From positions 1,364,001-1,428,000 of the forward strand of contig PVNU02000868.1 of the NCBI GenBank assembly GCA_003013855.2: DNA of 64,000 nt, given 5' to 3'. Positions 44,703 through 55,500 of the stretch are shown here, one piece after another. The stretch is from Liriodendron chinense. Lineage: Eukaryota > Streptophyta > Magnoliopsida > Magnoliales > Magnoliaceae. Position 1 is the first letter of the stretch; each line of letters starts with the position of its first letter. Under the pieces are notes generated by a model. The model was given only the letters and a program-made list of their open reading frames with translations, made no database searches and had not been told where the DNA came from. The translations under genes and the position numbers were made by a program.

Positions 44703-45250
44703 GTGACGTCAACATACAACCGAGGTGGGTGGTCCGTGGCCCACCACGCAATCCGCCTCGCTACCAAATACGCGCCTGGGACAGTTGTTGGAAAATCGTG
44801 TCCCTATCATCAGTGGGAAGATGACGTGGCGGCACCTCCTTGCTGCTTAACCACCCGAATGTTGTGCTTGTCTTTGATTAAGAAGACACGTGCCATACGT
44901 GTGCACGTGTGTCCTAATCTTTGCCGTTAAAAGTCAAAATCAGAGGCTCCATCATGAATGGAGCTGAGGTCCAACTTGCAGCCATCGAAATGGACCCTTA
45001 GAAAATGTTTACTGGTCGAAATTCATATGGTGGAATCAGATGGCTGAGATTGTCCTATCAATGTGATTTCTGTGGTTTATGCCTTGCGCCTAATGGTGCC
45101 AACTGTTTGGACGGTCTGGATATGCGCACCTTTGTATCGTTAATGAGCGGCTACAAACCACGCTGCGGCGAGACCACTTTCTCTTGAAAACTTACAGAAT
45201 CACCGAATATACTCCTTAGATTCGGTTTCATATACTCCTTAGACCTAGCT

Positions 45251-45740
45251 AGAGACAGACGGTCCTGTCAGGTAATCTGTGGGGCCCAATTTGATATATG
45301 TATTTCATCCAATCCATCCATCCATTTTAAAAGATCATTTTAGGACATGAATAAAAAAATGATGGAAATATATATCTATAGTGGACCACACCTCAGGAAG
45401 CAGTGGTGATAATGGCCCTCACCGTTGAAATCTTCCTAGGGCCCACTGTGATGTTTATTTTCCATCCAACATGTTCATTATATAACATAGATCTAGATGA
45501 AGGTAAAACATAAATACCATCTCGATCCAAAGCTTCTGTGGCCCCTAAGATGTTTTCAGCGGTAGGAATGAAATCCCTACTGTTTCATAATTCCTATGGT
45601 GTGGTCCCCTTGAGAATTCGATCTGCCTCATGTTTGGTCTCATAACTTAAAAAGAATAATTTAAAATGGATGGACGGCATGGATAAAATAAATACATTAT
45701 AGTGGGCCCCACAGAGACCCAGACAGGACCGTCTGTCTCT
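45251..45740. mobile_element. Family A element A20 with perfect 19-bp terminal inverted repeats
   Basis: AGAGACAGACGGTCCTGTC at 45251-45269 is the exact reverse complement of 45722-45740. Inside are GTGGGGCCCAATTTGATATA and ATTATAGTGGGCCCCAC, then the family body. This end sequence differs from those of A8/A16 and of A10/A14/A15. Confidence 0.92.
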
Positions 45741-45846
45741 GGCAAGGTTCTAGTCGGGGTAGTACGCAATCCCCGGCCAATTCAAAACAGACGCGAAATG
45801 CCTGTGCCCCCCTCCCAAGGGAAAATTCCCCTAGGCCGATGCTACG

Positions 45847-46140
45847 TGGGGCCCACAGTGATGTCCTTGAGATATCCACTCCGTCCATCTCACAATACGA
45901 TGGGAACCCAAAAAATGAATCAGCTAAAAAAAAGTGATCCCGCTACAAGAAACAGTTGAGATTGAACGGTCACCTTTGAAACATTTGTCGCCCACAGAAG
46001 TTTGAGATCAGGCTAATATTTAATTTTTTAGTTGATCCCAGTGGAAATAATCTTATGAACGGTTTGGATGGCATATAAACATCATGGTGTGGCTTGGAAA
46101 GGTTTCAACGGTGGATATTTCCATCCTCACTGTTATAACT
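45847..46140. mobile_element. Family A element A21, truncated
   Basis: The left arm (GTGGGGCCCACAGTGATGTC, CACTCCGTCCATCTC) and middle (GGTTTCAACGGTGGATATTT) are present. The right arm is missing and the sequence is cut off shortly before the hAT element at 46164. Confidence 0.7.
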
Positions 46141-46163
46141 TATAACTGGGACTTGCAGAAATG

Positions 46164-47068
46164 TAGGCCTGCACACGGGTCGGGTTAGGGTCGGGTTGGG
46201 CCCAATCCTAGACCGAACCTAAATATATTTAAAGGTCTGGATTTCGGTCTGGGTTGTGACTGGATTGGGCTGACCCAACCCTAACCCTACCCTACTTGTA
46301 AAAAGGTTAATCCTAACCCTACCCTACCCTATATGCTAAACCGGGTCCGGTCCGGTCGGGTTAGGACAATGTTTCTATGGTGTGGTTTACCTAAGATTTG
46401 AGTTAGCTTCATTTTTGGTATCATATTCTAAAATGATCTTTCAAAATAGTTGACGGTGTGGATTTAAGACACATAGTCAGGGGCCACCCACCTTGGTGGA
46501 TCCCGAATGTCACCTAATCCGCTCCCTGTGAGTGTGAGATGAGCGCAGCTTGGGTGAGAGTCGGTGAGACCCGGAACCAGTCATGTGGGTGAGACCCTAA
46601 TCATGAGGCTCACCTCGATGTATATATTGTAAATCCATGCCGTCCATCTACATTTCCAAATTATTATAGGACATAGTCCTAAAAAGGAAGCAGCTAAAAG
46701 CTTTAGGTAGACCATACCACAAAAATCAGTGGTCATTGAACTCCCACCATTAAAAGATTCTAGAGTCCACCCTAATGTTTATTGACCATTCAACCTATTG
46801 ATAATGATATATAGATATTTCTAAAAGCAATAAACTAGTATAAACAGAGCGGTTCGGGTCGCATGGAATGGGTTGAGATACATGGGTCGGGGTACGGGTC
46901 GGGTCGGGCGGGTTTGACATGTACCCTAAACCATACCTAAATTAAAAATGGTCCGGCCGCATTTACTCGGGACCGGACCGTTTTGTTAGCCAGGTCGGGA
47001 CGGATCGAGTTTCTACCAGGTCGGGTCGGGCGGGTTGGGCGGGTTAACGGGGCAGATGTGCAGCCCTA
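46164..47068. mobile_element. Non-autonomous hAT element, 905 bp
   Basis: The ends TAGGCCTGCAC and, inverted, TAGGGCTGCAC are flanked by a perfect 8-bp target duplication CAGAAATG (46156-46163 and 47069-47076), the hAT signature. The interior has GGGTCGGGT-rich text, CCCTAACCCTACCCTA runs, a family A right-arm piece (46375-46508) and a family A left-arm plus middle piece (about 46612-46800). No transposase. A close second copy is at 62448-63246. Confidence 0.93.
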
Positions 47069-47131
47069 CAGAAATGTCTAAAAAATGAGGATGACTATTC
47101 CTTGCAAAGTCTGGACAACTACAATGAAATG

Positions 47132-47488
47132 TGTGAGGCCCACTGTAATATATTCATGGCATCTAATCCGTTCATCATGTGCATTCTATGGTGTTTTCCT
47201 TGGAACCCAAGAATTAGGTCCATCCAGCTCGGCTGGGCTACACCACAAAGAACAGTTGGGATAGAAACATCCACCGTTAGAAACCTTTCAGATTGTGTGT
47301 GGGGACCATATAAGTTTTATATGCCATCCAATCTATTTCAGACTATGATCCTTGTTGTGATGAATGGGTTCCCAAAAAATTACACCATTTCAAAACTCAA
47401 GTGGACCACACAATGTGATTTTAAAGACTCTGGGTATGATTATTCATTGTGTGGCCTAAGTTTAGGATCCTTCTAACTTTTGGATCCA
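47132..47488. mobile_element. Family B element B4
   Basis: The layout is GTGAGGCCCACTGTAATATA, CTACACCACAAAGAACAGTT, CACCGTTAGAAACC, CAAGTGGACCACACAATGTG, then GTGTGGCCTAAGTTTAGG, in the same order as B1 and B2. Confidence 0.5.
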
Positions 47489-50400
47489 ACTTGAACATAC
47501 TATTATTTTAAAAGGAATTTTAAATTGATGTTTTAAAACATGTTTTTTTAAATAAACTCAATGAATAAAATAGATGTGTTTGTCTGTCGAGTACTTAAAA
47601 TCAGGAGTCAACCTCATTCGGTGTGTACATGTGAATTAAGATAGGCATAACAAATCTTAAATTTTTGAGTGCTAATTGGGTAGTCACTTAGTATTTGGAT
47701 ACTAATAAAAAGCCAACAATTTTCCACCTAGTTCAATGTCTCTAATTCTTTATATAATAGTCTTTTATTTTTATTTCTTTTCAAATGAGACATGGAGAGT
47801 TATTATTGTGCCCATCCCACAACACGATTAAGTGAGAGATGTGAAAAATGAGCCCATAAAACCCACTTATGCATAACCACTAGTAAAGTCTCATGTGGCT
47901 TTCCCTTTGAATATCTCTAAGTACTAATTTCTCTTGAAGCTTAAAATTTTAAATTTTAAATTCAAACGCTAGAAGTAAATTGGGATAAGGGAAAGAAATT
48001 GAATTTGATAAAGATAAGTATTATTGCATCCAAACTCCTTTCTTGATTCTTACTTCATAAAATGAGAGACATACCTTCAATAAAGGCATCCCATATGAGA
48101 GATTCCTAAGATGGAAAATAGTTAGATGCCTTGTGGCCATCTTTGTGCAAAGGTCCCTAAGATCTTTAGATAAGCATTTCAAACGCAAATCATTCAATGT
48201 AACTCAAAAAACTACAAAATGTGCCGTAAGATTCGGATAGTGAATGTGGGTGTTCAATTTTAACAAGGACAATGATCTAGACATGGTGTCCTACTGTGAA
48301 TATGGAGAAATGCAATTACAACAACAAATCGCATTCAAATGAAAAGTTATGTAACTTCTTTCTTTCAATTTGGGAGATTCTTTTGCATCATAGCCCATAT
48401 AAAGTGCGGCTATCCCGTGTTCCCACTTTTCATAATTAGAAAATCACGTGTATGGTGCAATGCTCCAAGTCTCAACACCATTTCGAGGCAGGTTTGCTAA
48501 GTGCACACATGTATAAAGCTACCATCTATATGCCACCAAATATGCCAATGCAATGGACAAATATTATAGTTGTCCATCAAATGGGTCCAATACAAGCAAT
48601 AAGCAGATGGCGCATCAGCTCCTAGGAAAATGCATTAACCCAACAAGAAACCCATGATGGATGGATTGGATCCCAGGACTCTTTTCCATGCTAGCATATG
48701 TGGAGTATACATGAGCTGCCTTGCACGTGTATGGTGGCAATGCTTGCTCCAAGCTTTCTCACAATATGTTGAAAATTTGGAAAACTCGGTCAATTCATGA
48801 CTCAGCTGACTCAGTCCAACGGAGGACTTGTTCAAGTCTGAACTGAGTCTAGGAAATATTTTCAAATTGACAATGACAAATAAAAATTCTTTAATTGGGT
48901 TGGTTGTATATGTGACACTTTGAAAATGTCTTTCGAAAGATGGGACAGGAATTATGTTGTATTTTAACTCCAATTAATATTATTACATTCTAGGCTATGC
49001 TATCATTGTACCACACGGCCCACAGCATCCAAATCGTCCGCGTCATTTCTACATGAGAATTGATCGGCTAGAGCTACCTACTAGGCTTTTTAAGCCATTG
49101 AAGAGCATTGATTGGGGAGATAAAATGCTTACGTAATGCTAGTATTTTTGGACCCTTTTATTTTAATTAGTTTTAGAAGTCTTGGTCATTAGAGGGTTAA
49201 ATGGCCACTAAAATAACATCATACATCAAATTTATTTCCATCTATTTCTTTTAATGCATGTAGCTTGCATCAGCTTCGTATCTTGTTTGCATAAAGCTTT
49301 TATTAGAAACACCATGCAATAAAGGGTTTTTTTAAGCCAACCTTGATGAGCATGTGTCATCTATTCTGCACATCTATTACAATTTTGTCCGCTTTTATTA
49401 AGATGCTAGTCTACAATAAGGAAAATGATAGATTGGTTGCTAATTGTTTTTTAATTGCATGTAGTTGTCATGTTTTTCCTTAGCATTTTTCTCATTTCTC
49501 TCTTATTTCTCTCTTTATCCTATTCTTATAACATTTTCAATTGTAAACCTGTAATACTCACTTCATACATCTATTGTGTTGGCTCATATTAAGACATGCC
49601 TGGCCATTTACTTTTTACCTCGGCATTTCTCTCCATTCTTCTCTCTCTATTCTATACTTATCCCATCCTCAGTCTAACATGTGGCCCACCTGTCGTATCC
49701 CTAATTATTTTAATGAATTCAATGACCAGAAAATCAATGGACCATCATGAATGGCGTAAGTGCTTGCAGGCCATCAGTTCTCTACCTTCTAATGCAATTT
49801 TGCTAGACCATCTGAGCATCTTAATACACAGATTTGTTTGTTGGATGATTAGCACTTTTCTTGTCAACCGTCCATCTAGCATGCTTTGATGTGAATTGAT
49901 TGGCTGTGACCCATTATAGTGGCCCCCACAACTTGAATGCTTGGATTCGGGAACATTTATACCCTGTCTAAAGTCGGGGTGTAGGTGCATGTGGGGCATC
50001 CATTCTTTTCTTTATCTCTAAAGCATGCAAATGGATGGTACGATGGCCTTGCATCTGGGTCCCAGATGGGTCACCCAAAAGAAGATATTTCCCCAGACAA
50101 CTATTTCCAATAACAAAGTGATCGTTCGTCCACGCAATTGGAGCTTTTGGCCTCCCAAACAGTGTGCATTTTGAGCTATGGACCCTAGACGGAGTAGGGC
50201 CCACTTCATATGTGGTCTGGATTTCTTCCGTACACATCACATCTATGATTTGAGACTAAGGAGTTTTATGTGTGGACGGATTATATATAAAATCTTTTTT
50301 CAATTTAATAAAATATATCAACTAACAGTGTAACTCCTAGAGGAAACAGATTTTCTCTCTCTTCAGGCACTTCTATTATTCAATTACCAGTGGGCGTGGT

Positions 50401-50787
50401 ACGTGCAACGCACGTGGAGAGAGGAAGCAGTTTGCAAGACGTGGGCCCCATCTGATGAATGGACCAGTTTGATTTTGGGTCACCCCACATTAGCAGTGAG
50501 GTGGGGCTGACGATTGGAGTCCCACTTGGGCAAGCGCAAAATGACCCAGATTGAAGGATCATAGCGACCAATATTAGGACCTTTTTTATTTGAATGTGGA
50601 CCGTTGTATTTCTTTCCTGACCGTCAGTTTGGGCCACAAATAAAAAAGTTAGGGAATTGTAAGCCATTGGTTGGATGCAACATACCAATGGTCTAGATTA
50701 CCAAAACATGGGCCCCATTTTCCATAACTGAAATCACGTGTATACCGTTCTAACATGCAGGCTACGTATGGTATAATTTCTTTTCGA
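47489..50787. other. 3.3-kb gene-free interval
   Basis: Mostly AT-rich and not recognisably repeated here. Near 47700-47760 the minus strand reads CTAGGTGGAAAATTGTTGGC, like the polypurine tract and LTR start of a Copia element, so a decayed Copia end may be present. From 49680 onward, repeat-like phrases (GTGGCCCACC; GGGCCCACTTCATATG) recur. None of the short frames has a recognisable protein. Confidence 0.4.
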
Positions 50788-51225
50788 GGACGCGGATTTC
50801 CTGGGCAGGAAGTTCCTGCGCTCGGAACCAAGGTAGGCCCGCAGTTATGTTTTTTTGATAAATCCACCCCGTCTATCCATTTTGGGAACTCATTTTATGA
50901 GATGAGACCAAAAGTAAGCTGGATCCAAGACTCAAGTGACCTGAAAACGTGAGGATTAGACGTCCACAGTTGAAATATTTTGGAGCCACAGGAGTGTTTC
51001 CGATTCATCCCAGTAATACTGACGTTACGATCGGCATGGATGTCATACTGATGTCATATAAACATCACTGCGGTACTGGGGAGGTTTCTACTGTACTAAT
51101 TTTCTTACCGTATAGTTCGCGGACTTGGCTCATTTTTAATCTCATGTCCTAAAATGAGCTCCCAAAACGGATGTACAAGGTGGATTTACTATACAAAAAT
51201 CATTGTAGCCCCACCTTAGTTCTCA
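50788..51225. mobile_element. Family A element A24 in the gene's upstream region
   Basis: The left cap GGCAGGAAGTTCCTGCGC is followed by AGGTAGGCCCGCAGTTATG, and the arms carry CACCCCGTCTATCC and CGGATGTACAAGGTGG. The right end reaches TTGTAGCCCCACCTTAG. It lies about 1.4-1.8 kb upstream of the DUF789 start codon. Confidence 0.75.
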
Positions 51226-51229
51226 GCAT

Positions 51230-51595
51230 AACGTGATATTTGTGAGAAATCTACCATGTCTACTAGTTTTTTAAATTAAGACATGCGGACAAAAATGACT
51301 TGAATCTAAAACCCAAGTAAGCCGCAGTAAAAGAAAAAGTGGTTGGGGGAGAATCCATCATGATGTTTATATGCCATCATACGATCTATTACGTATTTAT
51401 ACTGGGATGAACCGAAAACAAAAATATTAACCTTATGCAAAAGTTCTATGGCGCACGAATTTTCGACTGTGTACGTTCAATCCTTACGTTTTCGTCCCAC
51501 TTGTGTCTTGGAGCTAACTTTTTTTTATTTTTTTGTCTCATATCCTAAAATGAGCTCGTGTGGAAGATCTAATCCGTGAATTATGTAGGCGCCAC
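51230..51595. mobile_element. Family A element A25, diverged
   Basis: The left arm is AACGTGATATTTGTGAGAAA and the middle has CATCATGATGTTTATATGCC. The right arm has CTCATATCCTAAAATGAGCTC. Its ends are worn. It sits next to A24 and about 1 kb upstream of the coding start. Confidence 0.6.
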
Positions 51596-51901
51596 TGTTA
51601 AGAAAGACAGGCAAAAATATCAGCCCGACTTAAATCCTCACACAGCCCACATATGTGCAATGAATCTGACCTTCAACGACTTTCTTTTTTAAATCACATG
51701 CTGTTCTTGTTCTTGTATAGCGGAGGCCCACCTATTTTTAGGAATGGTCACCATCACGGGTGCCCCACCTTACTGACGGCTCAGATCTCGTCTAGAGCCG
51801 AGTGTGGGGACGGCACATCGAACTCGCCCAAGTCGTGCGACTCTCCGACTCGATCCCACTCCCAGCTCGAGTGTGCGACGAGGCGAGCAGGGAAGAAATC
51901 A

Positions 51902-51916
51902 CACGTGTAGCACGTG
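51902..51916. promoter_or_regulatory. Paired G-box motifs upstream of the DUF789 gene
   Basis: Two CACGTG hexamers occur at 51902-51907 and 51911-51916, nine bases apart, about 0.7 kb before the start codon. G-boxes bind plant bZIP and bHLH factors. Downstream, 52055-52060 is a weak TATA-like TATACA. A pyrimidine-rich stretch at 52465-52485 ends in CAG and could be a leader-intron acceptor. The transcription start is not determined. Confidence 0.5.
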
Positions 51917-52597
51917 CTGCGGACTCCAAAACCGAATAAAAATCGAAACAGAAAACCGGACGTGAGTTACGCCTATGAAATTCAGTTAAGAAAGGTGGGT
52001 TTGGAATCCGACGGACAAAATCAGCAGAAACACGCGGCGAAGCGAGCGGCTGCAGCTATACACCATCTCTGCCCAAAAGTCTCGTCTCCTTCCCATTCCA
52101 CTCCGTCGAGTCTCTACTTCTTCTACTCCGTCCATTCCTATACCCCACGCAACGTGGCAGATTCCCAGTCGTCGATTCCCTCCATCTCCGATCCCATTCC
52201 CGCCATTGAAATCTCCACCTTCCTTTTTCCTTCCATCCCTTCCTTCGAAATTTCCGACAACGGATTGAAATTAAAGATAATACGCTGTAGTAGATTTCCG
52301 GAAGAAATCGCGGCAAGCTTCTTTACTAAATATAGCTGAAATTTCCAAAAATAACCCTCCTTTTATGACTAGAAGAAATTCACAAGCCTTGTAATTTGGG
52401 GATATTTAAGTAAATTTGTAGATAAGATTAAATTCAAACTGTGAATTATAGGAAGAAGAAAAGGCTCTCTTCCTCTCTCCTGCAGCGGGTTTTCGTTGTG
52501 GTTGTGTTCTTATTCTGTTGTTGGATCTTTCTTTTCTTTTCTTTTTTTATCGTTGTGGGTGACTGCAACGGACGATCGTTGTGGTAGTAGCGGGATC

Positions 52598-55500
52598 ATG
52601 TCGTTCTCGAGAACGATGGTGGCTTCTTCGCATTCGAATCTCGAATGCTTTCTCCAATGCACGACGCCGACCGTTCCGTCGCAATTCCTTCCTAAGGTGA
52701 TTTTGCAGATTCTCTGTTTTGTTTTTAGTTTTTATTTACTGTATTTTGATAAAATCCGGTGTTTTCACCATTGGAATCTCAATCTTTTCGTTTTTCTTTT
52801 TTAATTTTTTTGTTGAAATTGCAATGTATTTTCTGTTAATTTCTCTGCGGAAATGTGAAGACTTTGAAGTTTTGATGCATTTTCTTTATTTTTAGGGTTT
52901 TATATTGGAGAAAAATACATTTTTGTAGCCTATTTGCAGGTTTTGTTTCTTCGTGAAAATCTCAGTTCTGTTTCGTTTTCGTGCGTTTTTTAGGTAATTT
53001 GATGAAAATATAGCATTTTCTATGCAATGATATTCCTCCTCTTTTTCTATTTTTTGACATAATCTGTTGGCATTTCTCTGAGAAAAAGATCTCTCTTTTT
53101 TCTTTTTTTCTTTTTTTGCTTATTTATGGTAAATTTTTGGCATTTTTATGTTCTTGCAGAATTCTCTTATTTCATTTTCTCTCTCATTTTTGCGAATTTT
53201 TGCAGTATATTCTCTTGTTTTTAATGAAATTAAATTTGACTGATGTTTTCTTCAGTAATTTCAGTTTTTCCATTATTTTAATTTTAATTTTTTTTGTTCT
53301 TTCAATCTGTGGAAGCAGTCGTGCATTCGTGATCTCAACAGCCTGTGGCACCCACTCGACAAGGAGTTGATCGAGTACTTCACTTTGGGGGATCTCTGGG
53401 ATCGGTTTGATGAATGGAGTGCCTACGGCGCAGGGGCACCGATCATCCTGAACAGCGGTGAGACCGTCGTGCAGTACTACGTCCCGTATCTATCAGCAAT
53501 CCAGATCTATACTAGCAAACCGTATGTCACTTTCAAGTTCTCGCTTTGGTTCGCTGATTGATTTTCAGTCAAAATTCGATTTCGTTTGGTGCTTGGTGTT
53601 CATGTCCTGTTTGGGCTCTTGTTTTAGGAATTTGAGGGAGGAGAGCGATGCGGGGGAATTTGAGAGTGAGAGCGGTTCATGGAGTGATGATAGTGAAAGC
53701 GGTAAGAGGTCTCCCAGCATCAATTCAAGCAGGGGTTGGGATGCAGGGTCCGAGGATTCAAGCTTCGACCAGGAGGGGGTATGGCCGATGCATCATCGGC
53801 TTGGGTTCCTCAACTTTGAGTACTTTGAGAGGTCTGCTCCTTATGGGAGGATCCCACTCATGGATAAGGTATTGTAATGTTCGCGATTAGATGGTCTAGA
53901 TCAATTGTCGCATCAGTTCTATTTGTTCTTAAATCTGTATACCGTTTTCATTCCTTCAATGGCATTTGCCCGAAACCATTTTCCTTCTGTTCCATCTGAT
54001 TTTGATGGACTGTTGGTGTAGATCAATGAATTGGCGAGGATTTATCCGGGTTTGATGTCATTCAAGAGTGTTGATCTTTCGCCTGCTAGCTGGATGGCGG
54101 TCGCATGGTAATGCTTCTTTTCTCTTCTGCTTGCTTTTCTCTGCATAGAAATTTTTGTTGGATACCTTCAAGTCTTCGTGCTGATTAGAAAACCCTTGAA
54201 TTTTCTAATCGACAAAAAGACTCTCTTGAAGAATTTCCATATAGCTCTCTGTCCCTCCAAGAAGACGTTCCATTGGATTTCTAATTTTTCTTTCTTTTTT
54301 TTTTGTCCCAAATCTGGCTGGCATCAGTAGCTTCCCGTCTTCTTCATTAGAATTGTTGACTAGTCAACTGTTTTTTTTTTGTAATATTTACTTGAATGGG
54401 ATTTTAATTAGTTACAACATTTCTTCCCTATGTTTCTTTAATCGAAGGAAGGACCTTCTTTTGGGTTATTTGATCAATTTTAGAAATGTATGAATCTATG
54501 GTTTTTCCTTCGGGTTTTTTCATATGGTTTGTATTGTTTGTTAGGTATCCTATTTATCACATTCCTACCGGGAGAAACGTGAAGGACTTGTCTGCATGCT
54601 TCCTTACTTACCATACTCTTTCCTCATCCTTCCAAGGTATGTATTTATCTATACTTATTCTATGGGGAAAAAAAAAAAGGACTAGATAATACCATTTCTT
54701 CGTTCTCATTTTCCCTTTGATTGTTTCATGAAATTGTCATACAATTGCTTTGGCCTTGTTTGTTGGACACCTAAAAATGAGTTCATCTCATTTTTAGTTA
54801 ACAGTGATTTTTTTTCTTTAAAGAGAATTGCATAGATGGAAGTTTAGTTTTGTTCTTGTAGCATTAGTAGATAATCAGATAGATGTTGCCCATATTCACA
54901 CACTGATTTTTAGCTGTGGGGTTCTACAGAAAGTCCTTTGTTCATAATTTCTGTATTAAATTGTAGTTGAATGGCTAGATTACTGGTTGAATGACTTGTG
55001 GTGAAGATTGGCTAGTTGAGTCATCTAGACTCAACTAGCCAGACCCAAATCATGGTCAGCTCAAGTTGGCGCTTTTTATTTTCTGAAGTTTTGGATTCTT
55101 TTATTCAAGATATTCTAGAATTATGTCAAAGACTCTAGAGACTCTAGGGATCTGTGAGTATACCACAAATACACTGTGCTACCAACCAAGGAATAAACTC
55201 ATGGAAGATTGAAACTGTGTTCTGAGGAGATAAGCTTGGTTTTGCTTACCACAAATACACTATTCTACCAACCAAGGAAGAAACTCCTCATGGAGGCTTG
55301 AAACTGTGTTCTGAGGAGTTAAGCTTGGTTTTGCTTAAAGAGTTGGGGCGGTACTGAGAATAACTGCCATCTTCGATCCTCGGCCTGTTTGGGTGCCTTG
55401 TAGAAATGAGTTGATCTCAATTTGGTTGTTCTAAATTATGTGTTAGAGATCATGATCCTTGGTTATGAAGATGATTTTTAATCCTTGCCAAAAATAGATA

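Noticed and set aside
46375..46508. The idea that the hAT element inserted inside fold-back A21 and split it in two
   Set aside because: The right-arm piece lies within the hAT element's own target-duplication boundaries, so it travels with the hAT element. The adjacent truncated left arm is a separate copy.
51914..52339. A 141-codon open frame just upstream of the DUF789 coding start
   Set aside because: It lies where the promoter and leader are expected, has no recognisable domain, low-complexity Ser/Pro composition and no splice continuity with the gene. Treated as chance.
52496..52597. In-frame N-terminal extension of the DUF789 protein by 34 residues
   Set aside because: The upstream 'start' is TTG, not ATG. 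The conserved family N-terminus begins after ATG 52598.
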